Shown one piece after another: positions 1 to 6,055 of a stretch of DNA of 6,131 nucleotides (positions are counted from its first letter, which is position 1; each line of letters opens with the position of its first letter). The DNA comes from DYTH01 sp964552725 (GTDB taxonomy: Bacteria; Desulfobacterota; Syntrophia; Syntrophales; UBA5619). The stretch spans positions 1 through 6,131 of the forward strand of contig CAZKHU010000140.1 in assembly GCA_964552725.1 (NCBI GenBank), given 5' to 3'. Both the position numbers and the translations under genes were made by a program. The notes below the pieces were generated by a model. The model did no database searches, was not told the origin of the DNA, and worked only from the letters and a program-made list of their open reading frames with translations.

Positions 1-2
1 GT

Positions 3-79
3 CGGGGCGTGGCGCAGTCTGGTAGCGTATCTGAATGGGGTTCAGAGGGCCGGTGGTTCAAATCCACTCGCCCCGACCA
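3..79 (+). tRNA. tRNA-Pro, anticodon GGG
   Basis: This is a complete 77-base tRNA with encoded CCA (77-79). The acceptor stem 3-9 (CGGGGCG) pairs fully with 69-75 (CGCCCCG). The D stem is 12-15 with 25-28. The anticodon stem is 30-34 with 42-46 around a seven-base loop (35-41), which places GGG at 37-39. The T stem is 52-56 with 64-68 around TTCAAAT. It would read proline codons CCC and CCU. The first acceptor pair C-G and discriminator A76 are the usual bacterial tRNA-Pro identity features. Its promoter lies outside the window, and an intrinsic terminator follows 11 bases downstream. Bases 1-2 can extend the acceptor pairing but are not part of the mature tRNA. Confidence 0.97.
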
Positions 80-90
80 ATAGTAAAATA

Positions 91-113
91 AACCGCCGAA
101 AGGGCGGTTTTTT
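91..113 (+). terminator. Rho-independent terminator of tRNA-Pro
   Basis: The arms AACCGCC (91-97) and GGCGGTT (103-109) form a perfect 7-bp stem with loop GAAAG (98-102). A run of six T (108-113) overlaps the end of the stem. This is a textbook intrinsic terminator. It insulates the tRNA-Pro unit from the tRNA-Leu and tig unit that starts about 70 bases later. Confidence 0.93.
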
Positions 114-119
114 AATATT

Positions 120-186
120 TTTCGTATCTTCTTTATATCCATTGGTTGACATGAAAGTATCCGATGAATATAAAGACGATGGGAAA
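120..186. repeat. Long imperfect inverted repeat spanning the tRNA-Leu promoter
   Basis: Arms 120-145 and 161-186 are inverted copies. Of 26 opposed positions, 21 are Watson-Crick pairs and 2 more are G-T wobbles. The best block is a perfect 9-bp match, 130-138 with 168-176. The 15-base loop (146-160) begins exactly with the -35 box, and the -10 box lies in the right arm. No T-run follows, so it is not a terminator. It could be an operator-like dyad, or an RNA hairpin in transcripts that read through from tRNA-Pro. Function unknown. Confidence 0.6.
146..174 (+). promoter_or_regulatory. Sigma-70 promoter of tRNA-Leu and probably the tig operon
   Basis: A perfect -35 box TTGACA (146-151) is separated by exactly 17 bases from TATAAA (169-174), which matches the -10 consensus at five of six positions. 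Transcription should start near 181-182, leaving only about six bases of leader before tRNA-Leu. A promoter this strong is expected for a stable-RNA gene. No terminator separates it from tig, so it probably also serves tig-clpP-clpX-lon. Confidence 0.88.
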
Positions 187-187
187 T

Positions 188-274
188 GCGAGGGTGGCGG
201 AATTGGGAGACGCACTGGACTTAGGATCCAGCCCGCTTGCGCGGGTAGGGGTTCAAATCCCCTCTCTCGCACCA
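188..274 (+). tRNA. tRNA-Leu, anticodon UAG
   Basis: This is a complete 87-base class II tRNA with encoded CCA (272-274). The acceptor stem 188-194 pairs with 264-270, with one G-T wobble. The D stem is 197-199 with 211-213. The anticodon stem is 215-219 with 227-231, around loop CTTAGGA, which puts UAG at 222-224. The long variable arm has a 5-bp stem CCCGC/GCGGG (232-236 with 241-245), as expected for leucine tRNAs. The T stem is 247-251 with 259-263 around TTCAAAT. The discriminator is A271, the leucine identity base. It reads CUA and, by wobble, probably other CUN codons. It lies 45 bases upstream of tig with no terminator between. Confidence 0.97.
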
Positions 275-304
275 TACTTGGAACGTTATTGCTGATATAA
301 CCAT

Positions 305-310
305 AAGGAG
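305..310 (+). promoter_or_regulatory. Ribosome binding site of tig
   Basis: AAGGAG lies 9 bases before the GTG at 320. This settles the start of trigger factor on a non-ATG codon, since no ATG lies in frame close to the conserved N-terminus. Confidence 0.85.
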
Positions 311-319
311 CGTGCTGCC

Positions 320-1651
320 GTGAGCGAAACCGTTGAACCGAAGATCGAGGATGTCAGTTCCATAAAAAAGAAACTTTCTTTTGAGATTCCGTGGGATGAC
401 GTTAAGCATGAACTGGACAGGGCCTATCAGAAGGCCGGAAAAACAGCCCGGATCAAGGGATTCAGACCAGGCAAGATTCCCCGCAATATACTGGAAAGAT
501 ACTATCGTCAGGATGTCGAGGTTGAGGCTGTTTCCAATATTGTCAACAATTATTACTGGGGGGCGCTTCAGAAAAACAACATCGCCGCGGTAAGTCAGCC
601 CCGGATAGAACAGGAGGGGATAGAGCAGGAAAAGAATTTTACCTTTACCGCCACGGTTGACGTTGAGCCGCAGATAGAGCCGACAGGCTATACGGGCCTG
701 GAGCTGGAAAAACAGACGCCGGTCGTTACCGAAGGCGAGCTGGAGGCGAACATGCAGCAAATGCGCCAGATGTTTGCCGTTCTCGAGAACGTGGAGGAGG
801 AAAGGGGTGTCCGGTCCGGCGATTTTGTCACAATCAGTTTTGAGGGGGAACTCGCCGGGAAAAAACTGCCGGAGCTGAAGGCGGAAAATCATCTTCTGGA
901 AATAGGTTCAGGGTCTTTTATTCCCGGCGTTGAGGAGCAACTGATCGATTCTCCCAAGGGCGCGAAAAAGGATATTGAGGTTGTTTTTCCAGAGGATTAT
1001 CAGGCCGCCCATCTGGCCGGGAAAAATGTAAGGTTTGCAGTTGAGATAAAGGATATTCGCCTCAGGAGACTTCCTGAGCTCGATGATAAATTCATTAAAA
1101 ATTTCGGGAAATATGCCTCCCTGGATGAGCTGCGGGAGGATGTCCGGAAGAGAATGGAGGCGGAAAAAAAGAGGCGCATCGACGTGGCGTTTGTAAAGCA
1201 AATCAGCGATAAACTGTTGGAAAACAATGTCTTTGAAGTGCCGGAAGTATTTATTGAACAGCAGGTTTATTATATGATTTCGGACGCGCACAGCAAAATG
1301 GTTTCCGAGGGGATGGACCCCAAGAAGGCCGAAGAACTGGCGGCTAACTTGAGCGGCCATTTCCGGGACGAAGCGGCCAGGATAGTCAGGACAACTATTC
1401 TGCTGGACAAGATCGCGCAGAAGGAAGCGATCGCGGTAACGGATGAAGAGATGGAGGACCGGATCAGGGAATTTGCGCTGCAGCGCTCCCAGGATTATGA
1501 AACTTTCCGGAAATCTCTCGAAAAGGATAACCTTCTGGAAAATATTCGCGGCGAACTTGCAAACCGTAAAACCTATGAATTTATAGAGTCCAAGGCCAAT
1601 GTAACGGTGCGGGAGTCTGAAAAAATCGAAAGCGGGGATGCTGCAAGATGA
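320..1651 (+). CDS. tig: Trigger factor, ribosome-associated chaperone and peptidyl-prolyl isomerase
   Basis: Trigger factor binds the large ribosomal subunit at the exit tunnel, shields nascent chains and can isomerise prolyl bonds; it acts in the cytosol. The 443-residue product has the usual family length. The N-terminal ribosome-binding domain (about 1-125) carries the diagnostic loop GFRPGKIP at 47-54. An FKBP-like isomerase domain follows (about 150-247), with LEIGSGSFIPG at 193-203 and FPEDY at 223-227. The rest, about 248-430, is the charged helical chaperone domain. The start is GTG at 320, supported by AAGGAG 9 bases upstream and by the conserved N-terminus. The last bases overlap clpP in an ATGA, so translation of the two is likely coupled. 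No own promoter is evident; transcription most likely comes through tRNA-Leu. Identification is secure; isomerase activity is inferred from the family. Confidence 0.98.
   Translation: MSETVEPKIEDVSSIKKKLSFEIPWDDVKHELDRAYQKAGKTARIKGFRPGKIPRNILERYYRQDVEVEAVSNIVNNYYWGALQKNNIAAVSQPRIEQEGIEQEKNFTFTATVDVEPQIEPTGYTGLELEKQTPVVTEGELEANMQQMRQMFAVLENVEEERGVRSGDFVTISFEGELAGKKLPELKAENHLLEIGSGSFIPGVEEQLIDSPKGAKKDIEVVFPEDYQAAHLAGKNVRFAVEIKDIRLRRLPELDDKFIKNFGKYASLDELREDVRKRMEAEKKRRIDVAFVKQISDKLLENNVFEVPEVFIEQQVYYMISDAHSKMVSEGMDPKKAEELAANLSGHFRDEAARIVRTTILLDKIAQKEAIAVTDEEMEDRIREFALQRSQDYETFRKSLEKDNLLENIRGELANRKTYEFIESKANVTVRESEKIESGDAAR
1634..1638 (+). promoter_or_regulatory. Ribosome binding site of clpP inside the end of tig
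   Basis: GGGGA lies 9 bases before the clpP ATG and within the last codons of tig. The clpP frame has a TGA stop at 1618-1620 and no other usual start codon (ATG, GTG or TTG) between it and 1648, so 1648 is the only plausible start. Confidence 0.65.
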
Positions 1652-2232
1652 ATCTGATACCAATGGTTGTGGAGCAGGATGGCCGAGGAGAAAGGGCGTT
1701 TGATATCTATTCCCGGCTCCTGCGGGATCGCATCATCTTTCTGGGCACGGCGATCGATGACGATGTCGCCAATCTTGTCATTGCCCAGATGCTCTTTCTC
1801 GAGTCCGACGATCCCGACAAGGACATATTTTTCTATCTGAATTCTCCGGGCGGCAGCGTCAGCGCCGGAATGGCCATTTACGATACCATGCAGTACATCA
1901 AACCCCCGGTAAACACTGTCTGCATGGGGCAGGCGGCAAGCATGGGCGCCCTGCTGCTCGCGGCGGGACAAAAAGGGAAGCGCTACGCGCTGCCCCACTC
2001 CCGGATAATGATTCATCAGCCGCTGGGAGGATTCCAGGGGCAGGCCACCGATATCGGCATTCAGGCTCGGGAAATTCTGCGACTGAAGGAGGAGCTGAAT
2101 CAGATTCTCGCCGATCTTACCGGGCAGCCGCTTGAAAAGATTGCCGCTGATACCGAGCGTGATTATTATATGTCTGGAACAAATGCCGTAGAATACGGAA
2201 TTATCGATGAAGTCATCTTAAAGAGGGCTTAA
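1648..2232 (+). CDS. clpP: ATP-dependent Clp protease proteolytic subunit
   Basis: ClpP forms a double seven-membered barrel of serine protease subunits in the cytosol. It degrades proteins unfolded and threaded in by ClpX or ClpA. The 194-residue chain holds the full catalytic triad: Ser98 in GQAASMGA, His123 in MIHQP and Asp172 in DTERD. The 25- and 49-residue spacings are identical to those of E. coli ClpP. The oxyanion-region SPGG is at 66-69, and the N-terminus (VVEQ, then RGERAFDIYSRLL) is strongly conserved. Numbering runs only one residue ahead of mature E. coli ClpP, so the 14-residue propeptide of the E. coli enzyme is absent. The ATG at 1648 is the only start available after the in-frame stop at 1618. 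It overlaps tig by 4 bases and is followed 25 bases later by its partner clpX. A single clpP is seen here; other paralogues could exist elsewhere. Confidence 0.98.
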   Translation: MNLIPMVVEQDGRGERAFDIYSRLLRDRIIFLGTAIDDDVANLVIAQMLFLESDDPDKDIFFYLNSPGGSVSAGMAIYDTMQYIKPPVNTVCMGQAASMGALLLAAGQKGKRYALPHSRIMIHQPLGGFQGQATDIGIQAREILRLKEELNQILADLTGQPLEKIAADTERDYYMSGTNAVEYGIIDEVILKRA

Positions 2233-2257
2233 CGAAGTTTGTTGAAGGGATTCCATA

Positions 2258-3517
2258 ATGGGTAGAAAACCAAAGGATAATGGTTACGAAAAGGGGCTAT
2301 TGTACTGTTCGTTTTGCGGCAAGGGCCAAAATGAAGTCAAAAAACTTGTAGCCGGCTCTGCATCTTATATCTGCGATGAATGTGTCGAACTTTGCCGTTC
2401 GATAATTAATGAAGAATCCTCGGAACAGGGCGGAGCGATTGCCGGAGGGATACCGGAGCCCAGAAATATTGTAAAGTTTCTCGATCAGTATGTAATTGGT
2501 CAGGAAAGAGCCAAAAAAATTCTCTCCGTGGCGGTTTACAATCATTACCGGCGACTATCCGCAGGCGCGGACGCAGGAGGGGTTGAAATTCAGAAGAGCA
2601 ATATCCTGCTGATCGGCCCTACCGGTTCCGGTAAGACCTTGCTTGCGAAAACACTGGCCAGGATGCTGAATGTTCCGTTTACCATTGCCGACGCGACGAC
2701 GCTGACGGAAGCGGGGTATGTCGGCGAGGATGTGGAAAATATCATCCTCAGCCTGCTGCAGAATGCCGATTATGATGTAGAGAAGGCAGCCCGGGGAATT
2801 ATCTATATTGACGAGATCGATAAAATCGCCAGAAAGTCGGGGAATCCCTCTATAACAAGGGATGTTTCCGGGGAAGGCGTGCAGCAGGCGCTGCTGAAGA
2901 TCATCGAGGGGACGACGGCGAGCATCCCTCCCAAGGGGGGAAGGAAACACCCCCAGCAGGAGTTTATCCAGGTAGATACCACGAATATACTCTTTATTTG
3001 CGGCGGCGCCTTTAACGATCTTGAAGGGATAGTCTCCCGCCGGATCGGTTCCAACTCCATCGGCTTTGGCTCGGAGCTCCGCAGCAATAAAGAGAAAAAC
3101 AAGGATGAACTGCTCCGCAAGGTGCAGCCTGAAGACCTTCTCAAGTTCGGATTGATCCCGGAATTCATCGGCCGACTGCCGGTAATTTCCACACTCAAAG
3201 AGCTTACGCATGACGATCTTATTCGAATTCTTCTCGAACCGAAGGACGCCCTGATAAAACAATATCAGAAGCTTTTCGAATTGGACGGGGTGAAATTGAA
3301 GTTTACCGAAGGCGCCCTGAAGGCGATTGCGGAACTCTCGCTGGAAAGAAAATCCGGCGCGCGCGGCTTGCGGGCGATTATGGAAAACACCCTGCTTGAT
3401 ATAATGTATGAGCTTCCTTCCCGAAATGACGTGAGGGAATGCATTGTCAGCGAAGAAGTTGTAAAGGAAGATGAAAAACCGATTCTCCTTCTCGAAGCAA
3501 AATCCGAGACGGCGTAA
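2258..3517 (+). CDS. clpX: ATP-dependent Clp protease ATP-binding subunit ClpX
   Basis: ClpX is a hexameric AAA+ unfoldase that recognises degradation tags and adaptors and translocates substrates into ClpP. The 419-residue chain is full length. It starts with a Cys4 zinc-binding domain (Cys17, Cys20, Cys39, Cys42) used for adaptor and substrate binding. The AAA+ core follows: Walker A GPTGSGKT (120-127), pore loop GYVGED (153-158), Walker B with Asp185-Glu186 in IIYIDEID, the RKH loop (229-231), an arginine finger in FIGRLP (Arg306) and sensor 2 in GARG (Arg369). The ClpP-docking loop tripeptide IGF is at 268-270, matching the adjacent ClpP. The start is ATG at 2258 with AAGGGA 7 bases upstream. 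The 25-base gap after clpP has no terminator or clear promoter, so the two are co-transcribed. Confidence 0.98.
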   Translation: MGRKPKDNGYEKGLLYCSFCGKGQNEVKKLVAGSASYICDECVELCRSIINEESSEQGGAIAGGIPEPRNIVKFLDQYVIGQERAKKILSVAVYNHYRRLSAGADAGGVEIQKSNILLIGPTGSGKTLLAKTLARMLNVPFTIADATTLTEAGYVGEDVENIILSLLQNADYDVEKAARGIIYIDEIDKIARKSGNPSITRDVSGEGVQQALLKIIEGTTASIPPKGGRKHPQQEFIQVDTTNILFICGGAFNDLEGIVSRRIGSNSIGFGSELRSNKEKNKDELLRKVQPEDLLKFGLIPEFIGRLPVISTLKELTHDDLIRILLEPKDALIKQYQKLFELDGVKLKFTEGALKAIAELSLERKSGARGLRAIMENTLLDIMYELPSRNDVRECIVSEEVVKEDEKPILLLEAKSETA

Positions 3518-3542
3518 TTTTAACTATTACAGGGAATAATAA

Positions 3543-5966
3543 ATGACCTCCAGAAAAGAAACAAAAGAGTTCAAGCAGGTTGATGCGGAGATGCCGCTTT
3601 TGCCCCTCAGGGATGTGGTGGTTTTTCCGCATATGATTGTCCCGTTGTTTGTGGGCAGGGAAAAGTCAATTGCCGCCCTTGAATCCGCCATGAAGGACGA
3701 AAAAGAGATATTCATGGTTGCGCAAAAAAACGCCCAGAAAGACGAACCCGGCGAAGACGATATATACAGCGTTGGCACGATCGGGATTATAATCCAGTTG
3801 TTGCGTCTCCCCGACGGCACCGTCAAGGTTCTGGTGGAGGGGCGAAAGAGGGGAATCATCAGAAACTACGTCTTCTGCGAGGAGCATTTCCTCGTTTTGG
3901 TGGATGAACTCGAGGAAACGGGCAGAGAAGATGCCCTCCGGATTGAGGCGCTGATGAGAAGCATCGGCGCTGCCTTTGAGAACTATGCCAAAATGACCGG
4001 GAAGGTTCATCTGGATATGGCGGGAACTGTGTCATCCATTGAAGATCCTTCAAAGCTTGCCGACATCGTCATCTCCCAGATCAACGCCAAACTGGACGAC
4101 AAGCAGAAGATCATTGAAATCGCAAATATTCCCGAAAGAATGGAAGCAATCTACAAATTGATGCTGTCCGAGATAGAGATCATGCAGGTTGAGGAAAAAA
4201 TAAAGAAGCGGGTCAAAAAGCAGATGGAAAAGACCCAGAAGGATTACTATCTCAACGAACAGATGCGGGCCATTCAGAAGGAAATGGGCGAGAAGGACGA
4301 TTTTAAAAGCGAAGTCATCGAGCTGGAAAAAAGGCTGAAACAGAAAAAACTTCCCGAAGAGGCCGCCAAGAAGGTCAAACAGGAAATAAAGAAGATGCAG
4401 ATGATGGCGCCGATGTCCGCCGAGGCCACAGTCGTGAGGAATTACATCGACTGGCTTCTCGACATGCCGTGGGAGGAGAAAACTGAAAACAACTATGCAT
4501 TGAAGGAGTCCGAGGGGATTCTGGAAGAGGATCATTACGGCCTCAAGAAGGTGAAGGAGAGAATCATCGAATACCTCGCCGTTCAGACCCTCGTCAAGAA
4601 AAACAGAGGGTCCATTCTGTGCCTGGTCGGCCCCCCGGGGGTTGGCAAGACCTCTATCGCCAAATCGGTAGCGCGGGCAACAAACCGGAAGTTTGTAAGG
4701 TTTTCGCTGGGCGGGGTGCGGGATGAAGCGGAAATAAGGGGGCACCGGCGCACCTACATTGGGGCAATGCCCGGGAAAATCATCCAGCTCCTGAAAAAGG
4801 CGGGGAGCAGCAACCCCGTTTTCTGCCTGGACGAGGTCGATAAGCTCAGCTCTGATTTTCGCGGCGACCCCTCCGCGGCGCTGCTCGAGGTTCTCGATCC
4901 CGAGCAGAATAATGCCTTTAACGACAATTATCTCGAAGTTGATTACGACTTGTCCGATGTGATGTTCATTACGACGGCGAATGTTTTGCAAACGATCCCC
5001 GCGCCTCTGCAGGACCGGATGGAGGTAATTCGCATTGCCGGTTACACCGAGCAGGAGAAGCTCAATATCGCAGTCAGGTTTCTTGTTCCCAAGATTATTG
5101 AAGCCAACGGGCTGAGCAGGGAGAATCTGGTTTTTACCGAAGGCGCCGTCCTGGCGATAATCCGCAACTATACCAGAGAGGCCGGAGTCCGGAATCTGGA
5201 TCGGGAAATCTCGTCGATTTGCCGCAAGGTTGCCCGGAAGGTTGTTTCCGAAGGACTGAAAACATGCATCAAGATTACCGCCAACGCCGTTCCGGGATAT
5301 CTCGGCGTGCCGAAATTCCGGGATAATGAAAACGAGGGGATGGACCGAATCGGCTTGACGATTGGTCTTGCCTGGACGGAAGTCGGCGGGGAACTTTTGA
5401 CGCTCGAAACAACGGTAATGAAGGGCTCCGGCAAGATGACCCTGACGGGGAAGCTGGGCGATGTCATGCAGGAGTCTGCCCAGGCCGCGCTTACCTACGT
5501 GCGTTCCCGCTCCGGCGAATTGGGACTGGCTGAAGGTTTTTACAAGGATACGGATATCCACGTGCATGTCCCCGAGGGGGCAATCCCGAAGGACGGGCCG
5601 TCCGCCGGCATTGCCATGGCGACTTCGATTGCGTCGGCCCTGACAAATCGCAAGGTGCGGGGCGATCTGGCAATGACGGGGGAAATAACCCTGCGGGGAA
5701 GGGTTCTGCCCATCGGCGGTTTGAAGGAAAAATTGCTGGCGGCCCATCGGGCGGGAATAAAGAAGGTTATAATTCCCAAAGATAATGAGAAGGATTTGAG
5801 CGAGGTTCCGGCGAACGTTCTGAAAGAGATGGAAATCGTTTTTGTTCGGCATGTCGATGAGGTGATGAGCGCCGCCCTGCTGCCCAAAGAAGAGAGCAAG
5901 GCGGATATTGGCAAGGATTTACCGGTACTCAACCCGCTTGCGGAAACGGCTCCCTTGCCATGCTGA
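3543..5966 (+). CDS. lon: ATP-dependent protease Lon (LonA type)
   Basis: Lon is a homohexameric cytosolic AAA+ serine protease that removes misfolded and short-lived regulatory proteins. The 807 residues include every LonA region. The N-terminal substrate-binding domain covers about 17-210 (PLLPLRDVVVFP at 18-29). A Lys/Glu-rich helical linker covers about 213-300, ending in MSAEATVVRNYIDWLL. The AAA+ module has Walker A GPPGVGKT (363-370), the pore-loop Tyr405-Ile406, Walker B Asp430-Glu431, sensor 1 Asn480, arginine finger Arg492 and sensor 2 Arg550. The protease domain has the catalytic dyad Ser687 (PKDGPSAG) and Lys730 (GGLKEK), 43 residues apart as in E. coli Lon. The last 27 residues or so are a polar, proline-containing tail without recognisable motif. 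ATG 3543 has AGGGA 7 bases upstream; the later Met17 has no properly spaced ribosome site. The 25-base gap from clpX supports operon membership. No heat-shock promoter was recognised immediately upstream. Confidence 0.98.
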   Translation: MTSRKETKEFKQVDAEMPLLPLRDVVVFPHMIVPLFVGREKSIAALESAMKDEKEIFMVAQKNAQKDEPGEDDIYSVGTIGIIIQLLRLPDGTVKVLVEGRKRGIIRNYVFCEEHFLVLVDELEETGREDALRIEALMRSIGAAFENYAKMTGKVHLDMAGTVSSIEDPSKLADIVISQINAKLDDKQKIIEIANIPERMEAIYKLMLSEIEIMQVEEKIKKRVKKQMEKTQKDYYLNEQMRAIQKEMGEKDDFKSEVIELEKRLKQKKLPEEAAKKVKQEIKKMQMMAPMSAEATVVRNYIDWLLDMPWEEKTENNYALKESEGILEEDHYGLKKVKERIIEYLAVQTLVKKNRGSILCLVGPPGVGKTSIAKSVARATNRKFVRFSLGGVRDEAEIRGHRRTYIGAMPGKIIQLLKKAGSSNPVFCLDEVDKLSSDFRGDPSAALLEVLDPEQNNAFNDNYLEVDYDLSDVMFITTANVLQTIPAPLQDRMEVIRIAGYTEQEKLNIAVRFLVPKIIEANGLSRENLVFTEGAVLAIIRNYTREAGVRNLDREISSICRKVARKVVSEGLKTCIKITANAVPGYLGVPKFRDNENEGMDRIGLTIGLAWTEVGGELLTLETTVMKGSGKMTLTGKLGDVMQESAQAALTYVRSRSGELGLAEGFYKDTDIHVHVPEGAIPKDGPSAGIAMATSIASALTNRKVRGDLAMTGEITLRGRVLPIGGLKEKLLAAHRAGIKKVIIPKDNEKDLSEVPANVLKEMEIVFVRHVDEVMSAALLPKEESKADIGKDLPVLNPLAETAPLPC

Positions 5967-5993
5967 ACGCGCAAAAGGATGAGGTCTGTTTTC

Positions 5994-6027
5994 GAACTTA
6001 GTTCTTGACAAGAATCGCAATAATTGC
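5994..6027. repeat. Cluster of three odd palindromes upstream of tRNA-Val
   Basis: Three perfect palindromes, each with a single central base, lie in 34 bases. They are GAACTTAGTTC (5994-6004), TTCTTGACAAGAA (6002-6014) and GCAATAATTGC (6017-6027). The middle one contains the TTGACA box, and the third fills the spacer of the proposed promoter. One-base centres are too tight for RNA loops, so protein-binding DNA sites seem more likely. No known regulator's site was recognised. Confidence 0.5.
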
Positions 6028-6033
6028 TAAAGG
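6005..6033 (+). promoter_or_regulatory. Probable promoter of tRNA-Val
   Basis: A perfect -35 box TTGACA (6005-6010) stands 17 bases before TAAAGG (6028-6033), a weak -10 helped by an extended TGC just before it (6025-6027). The GC-rich stretch after the -10 (GGCCACCCCGC from 6032) resembles the discriminator of stringently controlled stable-RNA promoters. The start would be near 6040, giving a leader of about 15 bases. The -10 assignment is uncertain. No terminator was found after lon, so read-through from the operon is also possible. Confidence 0.5.
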
Positions 6034-6055
6034 CCACCCCGCTGCTTGATAATAT

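Noticed and set aside
132..160. Divergent minus-strand promoter using TATAAA at 132-137
   Set aside because: The bases 17 upstream on the minus strand do not resemble TTGACA, and it would only transcribe antisense to tRNA-Pro.
42..275. Minus-strand reading frame of 77 codons over the tRNA-Pro to tRNA-Leu region
   Set aside because: It is made largely of tRNA complements at both ends and the terminator region between. The peptide ends GFEPPAL and begins RGFEPLP, well-known products of translating tRNA genes backwards. No ribosome binding site is evident.
278..301. TTGGAA plus TATAAC as a private tig promoter
   Set aside because: The spacer is only 12 bases, too short for sigma-70. A weak 5-bp hairpin (285-289 with 297-301) was also seen but is within chance.
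221..892. Minus-strand reading frame of 223 codons starting in tig and ending in tRNA-Leu
   Set aside because: It lies opposite conserved trigger factor sequence, and its end (CERGDLNPYP) is the typical spurious antisense translation of a tRNA.
908..1663. 251-codon minus-strand frame opposite tig
   Set aside because: It is in codon register with tig and open only because tig avoids TTA, CTA and TCA there. It shows no recognisable domain.
3480..3542. Heat-shock (sigma-32) promoter or CIRCE operator before lon
   Set aside because: No CTTGAA and CCCCAT pair at suitable spacing and no GCACTC/GAGTGC repeat was found.
4050..5852. 600-codon minus-strand frame opposite lon
   Set aside because: It is a codon-usage shadow in register with lon. 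The amino acid content is unlike a folded family, and there is no matching gene context.
6048..6053. GATAAT as -10 box of tRNA-Val
   Set aside because: It would start transcription inside the tRNA, and no -35 lies at the right distance.
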